Assembly (NCBI RefSeq): GCF_000003815.2 | Contig: NC_049985.1 | Coordinates: 25,116,494-25,180,493, forward strand | Reading direction: 5' to 3' | From: Branchiostoma floridae | Taxonomy: Eukaryota; Chordata; Leptocardii; Amphioxiformes; Branchiostomatidae | Length of the DNA stretch: 64,000 bases | Shown: one piece after another, positions 22,481 through 33,193 of the stretch | How positions within the stretch are numbered: position 1 is the stretch's first letter | Layout of the letters: each line of letters opens with the position of its first letter | Position numbers and translations under genes: made by a program | The notes under the pieces: generated by a model | Told to the model about the DNA's origin: nothing | The model's input: only the letters and a program-made list of their open reading frames with translations | Database searches by the model: none

Positions 22481-22959
22481 GTTTTTTTTTGTAACTGTTT
22501 AAATCAATAAAGTAATCTCAGCCTATGGCAAAATACAAAAGGTAGGTTACACAACCAATTTGAGGGGTGATAAGAAAATCTCATCCTGTTATGTGTTGTT
22601 GTTATGTTGACCTTCTTGCCTTATCGCCCATCGTTTATAACATTCATGATGAAGGAAGTGTCTGTACGTGTAAGAAATACATGGGTAGGGTCTGTAATGG
22701 TATAGCAAGTGACAAATTGGTCTTAAGGGCGGGCCCCGACCCAAGCCTTCTGTCTGCTCTTTCCCTCTAACCATTTAAGAGTAAAATGTTCTATTAGCTA
22801 AACACAGTAACCTGTTTTACATTGCACATATAAAAACAACGAAGGAAGTACGCTTTCGATACCCCCCTCCAAAGCAGTTGATATTTCCTAGTGTTTGCAA
22901 GAGGCTTCATCTCCTAGACCATTTCACTGATAATACTGAATTTTTTTGTCTACATCACC

Positions 22960-23426
22960 CTGCAACGTAGGGCTAATCCCGCGGTGTACACAAATGCCTT
23001 ACGGTATCTTGGATTTGTGTATGCTGCGAGATAAGCACTGCGTGGGAGGTGGTCTGTAACACGTGCGAGTCTTAACATAGATGAAAACAAAACCTTTACC
23101 GGACAGACAGCTTGAATGTAGCAAGCTTTCGGATCATGAATACTAAAAGTTTCATGTTCATTTGAAGATAAGTACGCGCCTATAAACTGTCTCTTTACAA
23201 CAAAGAAGCAATATCCTCAAGCTAAGCATTGAAGTTTTTGACATTATATGAATCGTTCATCCGTTAATGTCAGCAATGCATTTCTGAGGTATCAAAGCAG
23301 ACTTTTCTCCTGGCAGCAGACTAATATGTTCTTTATAGAAAGAAAATAATGACCACGTCCATACACTGAAACGGTCATTTCATATTTTTGTGAACCTGGA
23401 ACAGACTGATATTTTGTGAGCACAAA
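22960..23426 (+). promoter_or_regulatory. Upstream region of kringle gene 1, duplicated before gene 2
   Basis: 22960-23426 is recognisably the same sequence as 26220-26735 (shared GAATGTAGCAAGCTTTCGG and TTGAAGTTTTTGACATTATA). It ends at each start codon, so the promoter and 5' UTR were probably duplicated with the genes. A TATAGAAAG box-like string about 90 bp before the gene 1 ATG reads TACAGAAAG in gene 2. Confidence 0.45.
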
Positions 23427-23478
23427 ATGTTGCCCCGCATCTGCCTTCTACTTGCTATCGCTTTTGTCATTTCACATG
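23427..23478 (+). CDS. Kringle gene 1, exon 1 (signal peptide)
   Basis: ATG at 23427, donor gtaagt at 23479, phase 1. The 17 complete codons form a short hydrophobic leader. The paralogous exon at 26736 has the same length and ending. Confidence 0.85.
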
Positions 23479-24829
23479 GTAAGTAAATATACATTTTTCA
23501 TGATTTAATCCATTATATCTATTTTCTATACTCAAAATTAAAAGATTTTCAACATTAAATTGAACCGTACTTAGTAGTTTAATCGTTAGAACTCAGAAAG
23601 CTTTTGTATTGCCCCTCATTCAACGATACTTTTGTGGAAAGGGTTTGAGAGTGAGAGAGAGGAAAGGTTGATGTGCATATATATAATGTCTATGAGTTGA
23701 TATGGTACAAAGAAAAGAAAATAAGACATTAACAAGAAAACTCAGTTATGGGGTGTATTGTACAGCTACTTATAAATGAATAATTTGTCTGATGCAGATC
23801 GTTCGTTCAGCAAACATCTACACATAATATTATGCACAATGTCTTCTTGCTGATCTTCCAGGTTCAAGTGTAAAAAACGGATCATGTGAAAGTGAGAGAA
23901 CAACAAAGACCAACATGTACATGTTTGTCGGCAGGCTACACTTCAGCAGTCCTTCCTACCGCAAGCCCAATGTTATGAACGTGGATAAACCAGGTGAATG
24001 TTTCTCTTATTCTCTATGAGGTGAGACGACTTTAAAACTGAACTGTTGTCCACATAAAATATTATAGCCGTGGATATTTTGTCAACAGTTCACATTGTTT
24101 GATTTCTTCTTAGTAGAAAAATGTCGTTCTTGGAGAAAAATGATTTCTTCGTACCATATCTCTTACATATTGAAATTCGCAGTGATATTTGTTTTCCTGA
24201 TAATACAAATGATTCCAGTGTGCAAAGGTGAGCCTGACGGATCTGACTACCGCGGAAACATCTCCGTGACCAGAAGTGGGAAGACATGTCAGCGATTGTC
24301 ATTTTCACATAGTCATCGGTACCTGCCAGAGTATTATCCTGAGTTGGTGGAGAACTACTGCCGCAACCCTGGAGGGGATGTGGGCACCATTTGGTGCTAC
24401 ACAATGGACCCTGACACCCGCTGGGATTACTGCATCCACCCTGCATGTCCTTTTGGTAAAAAAACTGGTTGGCTTTAGCTTTCCTTTGGTCTCAGTTCCT
24501 GCTGTGACGATCGCTTTGCCACAGAAAATAGTTCTGTATTAGGGAAAATAATGAAAATACACAGTTATTTTGACTTATTATGATTTCTTTTTCCAGTCTG
24601 CATAGGCAGTTCTGCCGGATCTGACTATCGCGGGAACGTTTCTGTGACGATAAGTGGGAAGACATGTCAGCGATGGGATGTCAACTTTCCTCATAAGTAT
24701 ACTTTCCTGCCAGAGGATTATCCTGAGTTGGTGGAGAACTACTGCCGCAACCCAGACGGGCAGCCCGGCCCATGGTGCTACACAACGGACCCTAACACCC
24801 GCTGGAAGTTCTGCTGCAATCCCGAATGA
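23427..24829 (+). CDS. Kringle gene 1: secreted protein with two kringle domains
   Basis: Four exons join in frame: 23427-23478, 23862-23993, 24219-24455 and 24597-24829 (TGA). All junctions are phase 1 and the product is 217 aa. The order is a signal peptide ([18 protein letters not shown]), a 44-residue linker with one Cys, kringle 1 and kringle 2. Kringles are triple-disulphide modules of plasminogen, prothrombin, HGF and ROR-type proteins that bind lysine, proteins or membranes. No protease or other catalytic domain follows. The paired acidic residues of the classic lysine site (NPDxD) are not present. Kringle 2 lacks the final (sixth) cysteine because the frame stops after NPE. An AATAAA lies 115 nt after the stop. 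Its paralogue is 26736-30918. Confidence 0.87.
23862..23993 (+). CDS. Kringle gene 1, exon 2 (linker)
   Basis: Acceptor cttccag, donor gtgaat. It reads [15 protein letters not shown] and [17 protein letters not shown]. The 132-bp length is exactly conserved in the paralogue, and no known domain is recognised. The single Cys might pair with another chain or remain free. Confidence 0.8.
24219..24455 (+). CDS. Kringle gene 1, exon 3 (kringle 1)
   Basis: Acceptor gattccag, donor gtaaaa. It reads [61 protein letters not shown]. All six kringle cysteines, the NYCRNP core and the WCYT-DP-RW-YC block are present. Confidence 0.92.
24597..24829 (+). CDS. Kringle gene 1, exon 4 (kringle 2, C-terminal Cys missing)
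   Basis: Acceptor ctttttccag. It reads [61 protein letters not shown], then TGA. The paralogue ends CCNPACP, so the last canonical cysteine is lost here. The extra Cys in FCC may or may not replace it. Confidence 0.9.
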
Positions 24830-24943
24830 ACCTAAGTTAAACAAAACGAAAACGTTTTTTTTTTTTTTTGGTCAGTGGTCTCATCCTCTCTGATGTTATA
24901 CCCAGATGTCGACATACATCTGTATGATTGAGAACACACAACA

Positions 24944-24949
24944 AATAAA
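24944..24949 (+). terminator. Poly(A) signal AATAAA of kringle gene 1
   Basis: AATAAA lies 115 nt downstream of the stop codon, a normal distance for a short 3' UTR. Confidence 0.5.
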
Positions 24950-25229
24950 ATATGAAGAAACCTTCGTAACTCACCGTGTAGAGTTAGCAAAATAACCTTC
25001 CGGAACTATTTGCTTGTACTACAACAGAATGCACTTAAATTTCTCAAATCTTTACACCTTCTGTATCGTGCCAGGTCATTATACCTTCGATACCAACAAC
25101 TGGGGCTTTCATACATAGGAAAACTCACCCATTTGTTGGCCCAAGAGCTTGATAGAATATGCACCATTGTATCTCTTAGACGGATATTTTAAGACATTTT
25201 GTAACTTTATTACAAAGATGTGAATATAG

Positions 25230-25363
25230 AATACAACACGGTGTATTCTGTATCGCCCAAGGTATCAGCCCGACCGCGGGTCGGATCGCCCGAAGGCCGG
25301 AGGGTGATCCGACCCGCGGGAGGGCTGAGACCGAGGGTGATGCGGAATACACCGTGTTGTATT
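25230..25363. repeat. Near-perfect 134-bp palindromic MITE
   Basis: The left arm (AATACAACACGGTGTATTCT, then CAGCCC-CCGCGGGTCGGATC) is complementary to the right arm with few mismatches, around an 8-nt centre (CGAAGGCC). It could extrude as a cruciform. GC-rich within AT-rich DNA. Confidence 0.9.
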
Positions 25364-26219
25364 TTATTTTTGTCATACCCACCTGAGAAAACCACTGTTT
25401 TGATGCAAAATGCGCCAGAAGTTGAACAAATTTGTTGCCCTCGAAAAAAAGCGTTGCAACAGTAATGTTCCAACGTCCGAATCAGGTATTCGAACTTTCG
25501 ATGGCGCCGTACTCGGCCCACTCGAAACAGTTCGATTTATTCGAATGGAGCCCGTGTGATAAGCCCGGGCCGTACGGAAAGTTATCAGCCGGTCCGGAAC
25601 ACCCGTATCGAACGTTTTCGCGTCACTGATATGACATAAAGAAAGTTATATTACGTGTCGGAATGTAACCAACTCTAAAATGTTATGTTCTTATACATTG
25701 CTTCACATGCCAAACCGGAGAAAAATAAAGCTGGCAATTAGCAATACACATGTGTTATAGTATGAGAGTCGCTTGGGATGGAGTTCAAGTAATGTAACGT
25801 TAGATATGTGGCATTCCTGGTCAACGTAAAAATGTAGTGTTTACTAGTAGTCTCTTTGATCAAACTCCATGAACAAAGGCATATGATCTGACATGTTATA
25901 GTACTTGATGATGTTATCATTGTTGAAAATTTGTCACTGAGCAAATATGATAGCCACCGGATGTATTTGTTTTTGTGTGTACCATCCTTGATATAAGGCA
26001 CAGCAGAATTCATTTCGTTTACTTATAATTTGTGTACATGTAAAGTCGACTTGCTTTAGTCCAGTTCTCTTCTCAGTGTAAGTACGAACCACTGCCTTCA
26101 TCTATACTTACGCGAATCAGTTTTTGCCTGCACGTCCTGTAACGTCTTATGGTAGGCAAATAAAGTCAGACATGTACAAACTGTGTGATTTCGTGTACTG
26201 CCACGAGAGCTTACATAGC
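25364..26219. other. Intergenic, part of the duplicated kringle unit
   Basis: 25760-26050 matches 35265-35560 (GAACAAAG, TGGTCTGACATGT, TACATGTAAAR). The downstream flank of gene 1 is therefore repeated downstream of gene 2. No coding exon is recognised. Confidence 0.5.
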
Positions 26220-26735
26220 CAATTTGTATGTCTACACCAGCCTCTCACAAAGGGCTGATGCCGCGGCATGCACACATGCTGTTGCGACATACACAAATGC
26301 CTTACGGTATCATGTAAGGCGTTTGTATATGCTAAGTGATTAGCCCTGCCTGGGAGGTGGACTGCAACACGTGCGGGTCTTAACGTAGATAAAGACAAAA
26401 CCGTTACTAAAGACAACTTGAATGTAGCAAGCTTTCGGCTCATGCATACTGAAAGTTTCATGTTCACTTGAAGATAAGCAACAGTTGTCCACGCATTGTG
26501 CCTTTACAAGAAAAACAATACCTCAAGCTGAGTATTGAAGTTTTTGACATTATATGAATCGCCCATCCTTTCATACCAACAATAGGTCTTGTGAGGTATC
26601 TATAAAGCAGACATTATCCTGGTAACAGACTAATATGTTCTTTACAGAAAGAAAATACTAAGCACGTCAATACACTGAAACGGTCATTCCATATTTTTGT
26701 GAACCTGGAACAGGCTGATATTTTGTGAGCACGAA

Positions 26736-26787
26736 ATGTTTGCCCGCATCTGCCTACTACTTGTCATCGCTTGTGTGATTTCACATG
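26736..26787 (+). CDS. Kringle gene 2, exon 1 (signal peptide)
   Basis: ATG at 26736, donor gtaagt at 26788; paralogous to 23427-23478. Confidence 0.85.
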
Positions 26788-27401
26788 GTAAGTGAACATC
26801 TATTTTCTACACTCAAAACTAAAAGATCTGAACGCTGAGTTTGAAAACTCATCCCTCTGTTATTCCTTTTCAACATTGCATTGAACCATACTCAGTGCCG
26901 TTAGAACTCAAAAATCCTTTATATTGCTCCTTTTTTAACGATATTTTTTTGAGGAATAGCTTAGGAATGAGAGAGAGGGAAAAGATGGGGTTGAACTGAA
27001 AGTATGAAAAGTAAAATACTGTATGTATTCTTTTCTTCGTGAGTTGGAGAATTCTTTTGTAACAGTTTTTTATAGTGACATGCGATATAGTATTATTGTT
27101 ATTCTCAAGTGATCCCAATTTATAGGGGTAAGAGTATATGTAAATGTGGCCAAAGACGTCCCAAATTCAAGAAAATTATGTTCCCAACCTTGAAGACTAG
27201 TAATCTTCAACCTACATCTGGGACAACTAAAAATTAAGAATGAAAAGACCCTGGAGATTACAAAATAGCTTTATGTGCATTAACTAGTATGAGTTACACT
27301 TTCTGACTATGAACGTTTCTTGCCACTGTAAGAGAACATAACCCTCTCTCTCTCTCTCTCTCTGTCTCTCTCTGTCTCTCTCTATATATACATATATATA
27401 A

Positions 27402-27445
<44 letters not shown>

Positions 27446-27459
27446 TTCTCTCTCTCTCC

Positions 27460-27519
<60 letters not shown>

Positions 27520-30500
27520 GGTGTCGTGAATAATTTCTCTGATGCAGATCCTTCGATCAGCGAACATTTACACATATATGCTCAATGTCTCTTTGCTGAT
27601 CCTCCAGGTTCAGGGGTAGAAAACGGATCATGTGAAAGTGAGAAAACAACAAAGACCTATATGTACAAGTTTGTCGGCAGGCCACATTTCAGCAGTTTCT
27701 CCTACGGCAAGCTCAATGTAATGAACGTGGATAAACCAGGTGAATGTTTCTCTTATTCTCTCTGAGGAGAGACGACCTTTAAAATACAAACTCAGTTTTT
27801 GGTCGCAAAAATATTGTAGCCGTAAGCGTGAATATTTTGTAAACAGCTCACATTGTTTGATTTTCTTCTTGGTAGACAAATGTCGTTCTTCACATATTTT
27901 ACATATTGAAACTCATTTAGGGGGGGGGGGGTCCAGTGTCTTTTTTTATTGGTAAACATATCAAAGAACAAGACACAGTGATGATGTTCTCTAGCAGAGA
28001 TGATATTATCATCACCACTGGAACATTTGAAAATAAAATAGACAAGGGACAATACAATGTGAAATGGAATAAAATAAAGTATAGTAATCCAATAAGTATG
28101 TATAGATACATACAAGATTTTAAAGGACAATGTTCAATCAATTTGGAAACGTTTGGTCTCAAGTATATATGATTATGACTCCAGCGTCTTTTCTAAAGAT
28201 GTGGTGTAAGTGTGTGCAGGTGGCTTGAAACTGTCCTTTCCCACGTACTTGACATATTGAAACTCGGTGTGATAATTGATTTCTTGATAATGAATGAATG
28301 AAGACCTTTATTGCACAATTTTGCCACACCGGGCTAAGTACAGTGGGCAGTGGGACCGTGTAGCACAGTGGCAGTTTCTTCGGCTCGTGACCGAGAGGTT
28401 GCGGGTTCGAATCCGCCTGCTGTGTTACCGATCTTGTGCCCTTGGGAAAGACACTTTACACGACTTTCCTCACTTCACTCAAGTGAAAATGAGTACCCAG
28501 CTTCGGCTCGGGCCGTCCTTCGGATAGGACGTTAAATAGAAGTCCCGTGTTTGGGGAGAGCAACACCCCAAGCACGTTAAAGAACCCGCCACATGTGCGA
28601 ACATCCACCCGAGCGGATCAAACCATTCCGGCCAAAAATAGGGGTAGGGAATCTCCCGAGCAGCCCTCGTAACCCCTGCTTCGCCTATTGGGTCAGTTAA
28701 GCCCCGGTCACAAAGCGCGTACGATTCCTTGCGATTCCTTCCGATGCGCAGTATGAGCGCAGCGCGTCGTAAGTCGGGGGAAAATCGGAAGCAATGGTTT
28801 AAATATATAAAGCCGTGGCCACAAAGCGCGTAGTGCATCGTACGATGAGGTCACAAGAGCGTGCCCGCGTCAATCGCAGTAAATCATAGTAAATCGGGGA
28901 GCGTCGTATGACAAAAAATAGAGCTGAAATGGATTGGGCTGGTCTCAATCATGATGTTTCTGAGCTAGGGCGAAGAGTTGCTGTTACAGTTCCAATCATG
29001 TAACCCGTAACCTTGAGTGGCCTTCAGGCCTTGTTACGTGGTGACCATTGAGTAAAAACAAAGTACAGGTCACAACCAGACATGTTGAAAAGATACAGAT
29101 CACAGATACAAAATGAGACAATATATACTATATAAAGTATAATGAATAATTCAACTTCTCCTCGCTTTTCTATTATAGTGGAGATAAAAGAGCAGATATG
29201 TTTTGTGATCGATGGTTTGTCTAGTTGCATTAGGAATATGAATTTTTCTACAGAACTTAGGTGTATGAAATAAGGAAATTGGTTTTGTATAACCTTATAC
29301 AGTTCATTTCTCTATACGGCATACAATCTACACTCTACTACAAAATGGCGTTCGTCCTCTACTCTATCTAAATTGCAATGTTTGCATAGCCTTTGTTCCA
29401 GAGGGGTGCGAGTATGCCTTCCTTTTTCAATATGAAGTTTATGGCAGCTAATCCTTAGTCGTGTGGCAGCATTCCTGTCCCTCATATTTTCATTACTTAG
29501 ATATTTTTCTTCATTGTATGTAGTTTTGAATTATCTATATGATCTTAACTTATTTTTGGCAGCTCCGCCTTTGTGGTCATTTTGTATATCTTTCAAAAAC
29601 GTTTGAAATTATATGTCTTTTAACCGCTGGCCAATAGAGTTAACAATCTGAAATGTGTTTGTACTATGTGGGATAGGAAAATGAAACAAGTATGCATACC
29701 CGCACTCTTCTAAGGACTTACGCACTCCTGACGCCCAACATTTATAATGATAATACAAATCATTCCAGTGTGTAAAGGTGAGCAGAACGGACCTGACCAC
29801 GACGTCTCTGTGACGATAAGTGGGAAGACCTGTCAGCCATGGAATGTCGGCTTAATACATACTCGTACGTACATGCCAGAGGATTATCCTGAGTTGGTGG
29901 AGAACTACTGCCGGAACCCAGACTGGAAAGGGGGCACCATTTGGTGCTACACAATGGACCCTGACACCCGCTGGGAGTACTGCCGCCACCCTGCATGCCA
30001 TTTCGGTAAAACTTAAAGACTAGTTGACGCTTTTCTCTTTTCCCTTCTGTCTTATCCTCCTACGCAGGGACATCCAACGGTGAACCCGCCTGTCTGGATG
30101 TACCCTGCTTTCTCACTCTTAGTTCCTGTGGACGGCCCTCTCCCCCCCAAAAATCATCTGTCAGCCAATCAGAGAGTAGGCTTTTCAGTCTTCAAAAGGG
30201 GTCTCACATATATAAGGGTAAGCTCATAATTATATATAAGTAGGGCGGTCAGGAACTAAGGGTGACAGTTGAAAGAGCAGGGTACATCCGATCCAGAAAG
30301 GCGGTTTCGCTGTTGGATATCCCTGCATAGGAGGATGTTCTGTCTCTCCCCATACGATGTTTTTCATTTCATTCCATTCATCTAACTGCTGATGTTGATA
30401 GATTTTAAGATTTCATATCTAAAAATGTTTTTGCTGCTTTTATCTCAAATCATTGAAGTGATGATGATGATGATTTAAGTGTTATGACGAGTATCATTAG

Positions 30501-30918
30501 TGTTGTAAAATCAATGCAACTCAGCCCCTACGGTGCCTGCAAAGGTGATTCAGAAATAAAGTTCCCTTTAGTCTCGACTCCTATGCTGCATCAGGGAAAA
30601 TAACGAAAATACAGTTATTGTGAGATATTCAGTGCTTTCATTCGCTTACTGATATGGTAACTGATACAATTTCTTATTCCAGCCTGCATGGGAAATTCTG
30701 GATCTGAGTACCACGGAAACGTCTCTGAGACGATACGTGGGAAGACTTGTCAGCGATGGGATGTCGACGTTCATATGCATAAATACAAGCCAGAGAAGTA
30801 TACTGAGTTAGTGGAGAACTACTGCCGCAATCCTGGAGGGGATGAGCCCGGCTTGTGGTGCTACACAACGGACCCTAACACCTACTGGGAGTTCTGCTGC
30901 AATCCGGCATGCCCTTGA
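26736..30918 (+). CDS. Kringle gene 2: secreted protein with two kringle domains
   Basis: Exons 26736-26787, 27608-27739, 29769-30005 and 30683-30918 (TGA) join in phase 1 to give 218 aa: signal peptide MFARICLLLVIACVISHG, linker, kringle 1, kringle 2. Exons 1-3 have exactly the lengths of gene 1 exons. Both kringles keep six cysteines; kringle 2 ends FCCNPACP and so has one extra Cys. The stop TGA is immediately followed by GGTAAGG, a relic of a phase-1 splice donor. Intron 2 is enlarged by a LINE with a nested SINE, and intron 3 holds a promoter-like MITE. A LINE junction lies about 25 bp before exon 3 and may affect splicing. Confidence 0.85.
27343..27519. repeat. Compound CT / AT dinucleotide microsatellite
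   Basis: CT, TA, CT and TA tracts in intron 1 of kringle gene 2. They create the spurious Arg-Glu and Tyr-Ile repeat frames on the minus strand. Confidence 0.97.
27608..27739 (+). CDS. Kringle gene 2, exon 2 (linker)
   Basis: Acceptor gatcctccag, donor gtgaat. It reads VENGSCESEKTTKTYMYKF and ends NVMNVDKPG with the next exon; conserved with gene 1 exon 2. Confidence 0.82.
28283..29745 (-). mobile_element. 5'-truncated non-LTR retrotransposon in kringle gene 2 intron 2
   Basis: The minus-strand frame remnants include HIEKGRHTRTPLEQRLCKHC, EDERHFVVEC, FPYFIHLSSVEKFIF and LMQLDKPSITKHICSFI, a C-terminal ORF2 end of the type also seen at 5390-5745. The 3' end with GTGCAATAAAGGTCTTCAT and ATTC repeats lies at 28283-28335. 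28336-28990 is nested later insertions. GATAAT occurs at both outer junctions (28285 region and 29746 region), as a short target duplication. Confidence 0.75.
28345..28680 (+). mobile_element. tRNA-derived SINE, full-length
   Basis: The head has an intact A box (TAGCACAGTGG) and B box (GGTTCGAATCC). The body contains GGGAAAGACACTTTACACG, CGGATAGGACGTTAAATAG and CACGTTAAAGAACCC. It lies inside the LINE at 28283-29745. Confidence 0.85.
29769..30005 (+). CDS. Kringle gene 2, exon 3 (kringle 1)
   Basis: Acceptor cattccag, donor gtaaaa. It reads [59 protein letters not shown]; all six Cys. The polypyrimidine-rich intron end is separated from this exon by the LINE insertion. Confidence 0.9.
30056..30334. 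mobile_element. MITE with promoter-like core, copy 1
   Basis: Inverted ends CCTCCTACGCAGGGACATCC and its near-complement GGATATCCCTGCATAGGAGG. The core has CCAATCAG and a TATAAGGG-type box. Lies in intron 3 of kringle gene 2. Confidence 0.85.
30683..30918 (+). CDS. Kringle gene 2, exon 4 (kringle 2)
   Basis: Acceptor tattccag. It reads [65 protein letters not shown] at 30916. The Arg of the usual RW pair is Tyr (TYW). Confidence 0.9.
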
Positions 30919-30940
30919 GGTAAGGGACCAGACAATCAAT

Positions 30941-31198
30941 CTCCTACGCAGAGGCATCCAACGGCGCCAGCAAACCGCCTCTTGTCTGTGCTCTGCTATC
31001 TCAACCGTCACCATCAGTTCCCGTGGACGTCGCCACAAACCAGCTGTCAGCCAATCAGAGAATAGGGCTTTCGGTTTTCAAAAGGGATCTCATTAATATT
31101 TATAAGCAGGGTGGTCAGGAACTGATGGTGACGGTTGAGATAGCAGAGTACAGACAAGAGGCGGTTTGCTGGTGCCGTTGGATGTCTCTGCGTTGGAG
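30941..31198. mobile_element. MITE with promoter-like core, copy 2, about 80-bp inverted repeats
   Basis: CTCCTACGCAGAGGCATCCA at the left and TGGATGTCTCTGCGTTGGAG at the right. The complementarity continues about 80 bp inward (CTCAACCGTCACCATCAG against CTGATGGTGACGGTTGAG). The core again has CCAATCAG and TTTATAAG. It begins 22 bp after the kringle gene 2 stop. Confidence 0.88.
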
Positions 31199-31227
31199 AA
31201 TGCCCGACAATGTTTGTTCCTCTGTTC

Positions 31228-33050
31228 TTGGGGTGAGTATATGTGAGAATAAAAATTCAGGTACAGATACAGTCCAGGTCCAGAGGATCAGGTCTAGCTC
31301 CGGAACTGAACCTGGACGCAATTGTGAAAACTTGTGAATGGGCGATGATCAAAACAGTGGTCAGTTTCGCTAGAAAGGGTTCTGTTTGGTCGAGTATCCG
31401 ACGTCCATTATTGGCGTTTCAAAATCTTACCCGAGTCATGTAAACAACTCTAACTGCCTCTGTTTCAGACGTAGATTGACCGTAGAATCTTGGTAAAAAT
31501 AACTATCAACTAGAGTTCCACGACCCCATACCTTCGCCAAATGATCCTAGCCTTTACAACTGCTGTGTTAATTGTGTGTTTCATTAATTATGCAAATAAG
31601 GTTCTCATTTGCATAAATTATATTACTTGATCATCTCCTCCATCAAACAACAGACGTACACATCTATGTTAAGAAAGAAGGCTTTTATCGCATTTTCTGA
31701 TAATTGTCCTCATTTGCATAATTAATGTTCAACGATGTTCACCTGTCCATAACTTCCAAACTTAGCGTGTATAACATGATTTTCTAATTAATTATGCAAA
31801 TTAGATACCAATTTGCATAATTAATACGTAGTTATGTGGAGCATCACTAAAGCTATCTATAGACCAAAAATCATAACAGTCCGTCAACCCCTTCTTGAGT
31901 TATTCCCTTTCAAAGTCTGACACTAAAGCTACTCTGCAGTTCCAAAACAACCCGCTAGGGGGCCCAAACCTATACCACTTACTCTTGGCATCAAGAGCTG
32001 TCTACCACTTAAAAATCATAGCCGCAGCATGTTCAGAACTTGAGATATCAAACCAGGAAGTTCTGCTGCAGTACCGTAACGATCAGTTAGGAGGCCCAAA
32101 ATCTAATCGTTTCTAGGTCTCATCAAGACCTACCCACATACCGAATATCAATGCAATCCATCCAGGCGTTCTCTAGTTATTTTGGTCTTCTACACACACA
32201 CACACACACACAAACGCTACCCAAAATATAACCTTCTTGGCGAAGGTAACTATCTACTTCACTCTTGTTATTTTCTTAGACCGGTAATTAGGCCACATCA
32301 AGTAAATTTTATGGATGACATCCTCTGCAGACTGCAAAAATAGTGCAATAGGGCGAAAAAAACAAGATGGGTGAAAAAAAAACAAGATGCCTACATTTTC
32401 AAAAATAGGCACCATAAAGTTGTGATGACAGTTGTAAAAAGAATCAAAGGGCCAAAACATGATATCAGAGCCAACAAAGCATTCATTCCTGTATTTAAGA
32501 CATGTACTTGTGTGGTAAAAGTGACACTATCTTGGTAGACTGGCATCACCAACAAAGTTGGTAACCGCACAAATAGCTTCCATATTGGTGTCACTTTTAC
32601 AACTATCCAATAAGTTTCATTTCTACAAATGACAACTACAATCCTGGGTACCTCGCAAGTGTCACTTCTACAAGTACAATTATTAGGTTATAACACATTC
32701 ATTCATTCATTCATTCATTCATTCATTAATTCATTCATTCATTCATTCATTAATTCATTCATTCAATATATTTGTTCATTTTGATACTTTATCGTCATGT
32801 TGACCATCCCTGCAGAAGAAAAAAAATTCTTATTTTTTTTTCTGAAATCAGGCGAAAATTAATGCGCGCGCTGATGTCATCCATAAAATTTTCTTGCTGT
32901 GACCTTATGATAAACCACAAAACACGTGAACGCATGCCGGTATAATCTGTTCATTCTGTAATCGGTCAATCAACCGGTCCACTGATATTTTACAGGTCCG
33001 GTTATTCTGGACCGATACAACGAGAAAAACTGTACCGGTACCCACCCCTG
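31228..33050. mobile_element. hAT-type element with 8-bp target duplication, containing an R1 copy
   Basis: Ends TTGGGGTGAGTA and TACCCACCCCTG (complement CAGGGGTGGGTA), flanked by CTCTGTTC at 31220-31227 and 33051-33058. Its outer parts (31255-31490 and 32890-33050) match the hAT MITE at 10689-11123. The middle is filled by an R1 copy (31508-32255), a further AT-rich stretch and an ATTC microsatellite (32697-32765). Confidence 0.85.
31508..32255. repeat. Dispersed repeat R1, most complete copy
   Basis: Runs from CTAGAGTTCCACGACCCCAT to AACCTTCTTGGCGAAGGTAA, with an AC microsatellite (32195-32213) near the end. Nested in the hAT-type element. Confidence 0.8.
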
Positions 33051-33193
33051 CTCTGTTCTCATCGGTAATGATTGTATCCAGACGCATGAATGAAAAAAAA
33101 TACAGCATAAAATGTGGAGAAACCTTCCTAACTCACAGTTCAGAGTCAGCAAAATATCCGGCACTATGAGACGCTAGTAGTACGTAGTACGTA

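Noticed and set aside
27294-27575. Arg-Glu and Tyr-Ile repeat proteins on the minus strand
   Set aside because: They are products of the CT/AT microsatellite in a kringle intron.
28349-28420. tRNA gene (good A and B boxes)
   Set aside because: No acceptor-stem pairing or complete cloverleaf; the sequence continues into a SINE body repeated elsewhere in the window.
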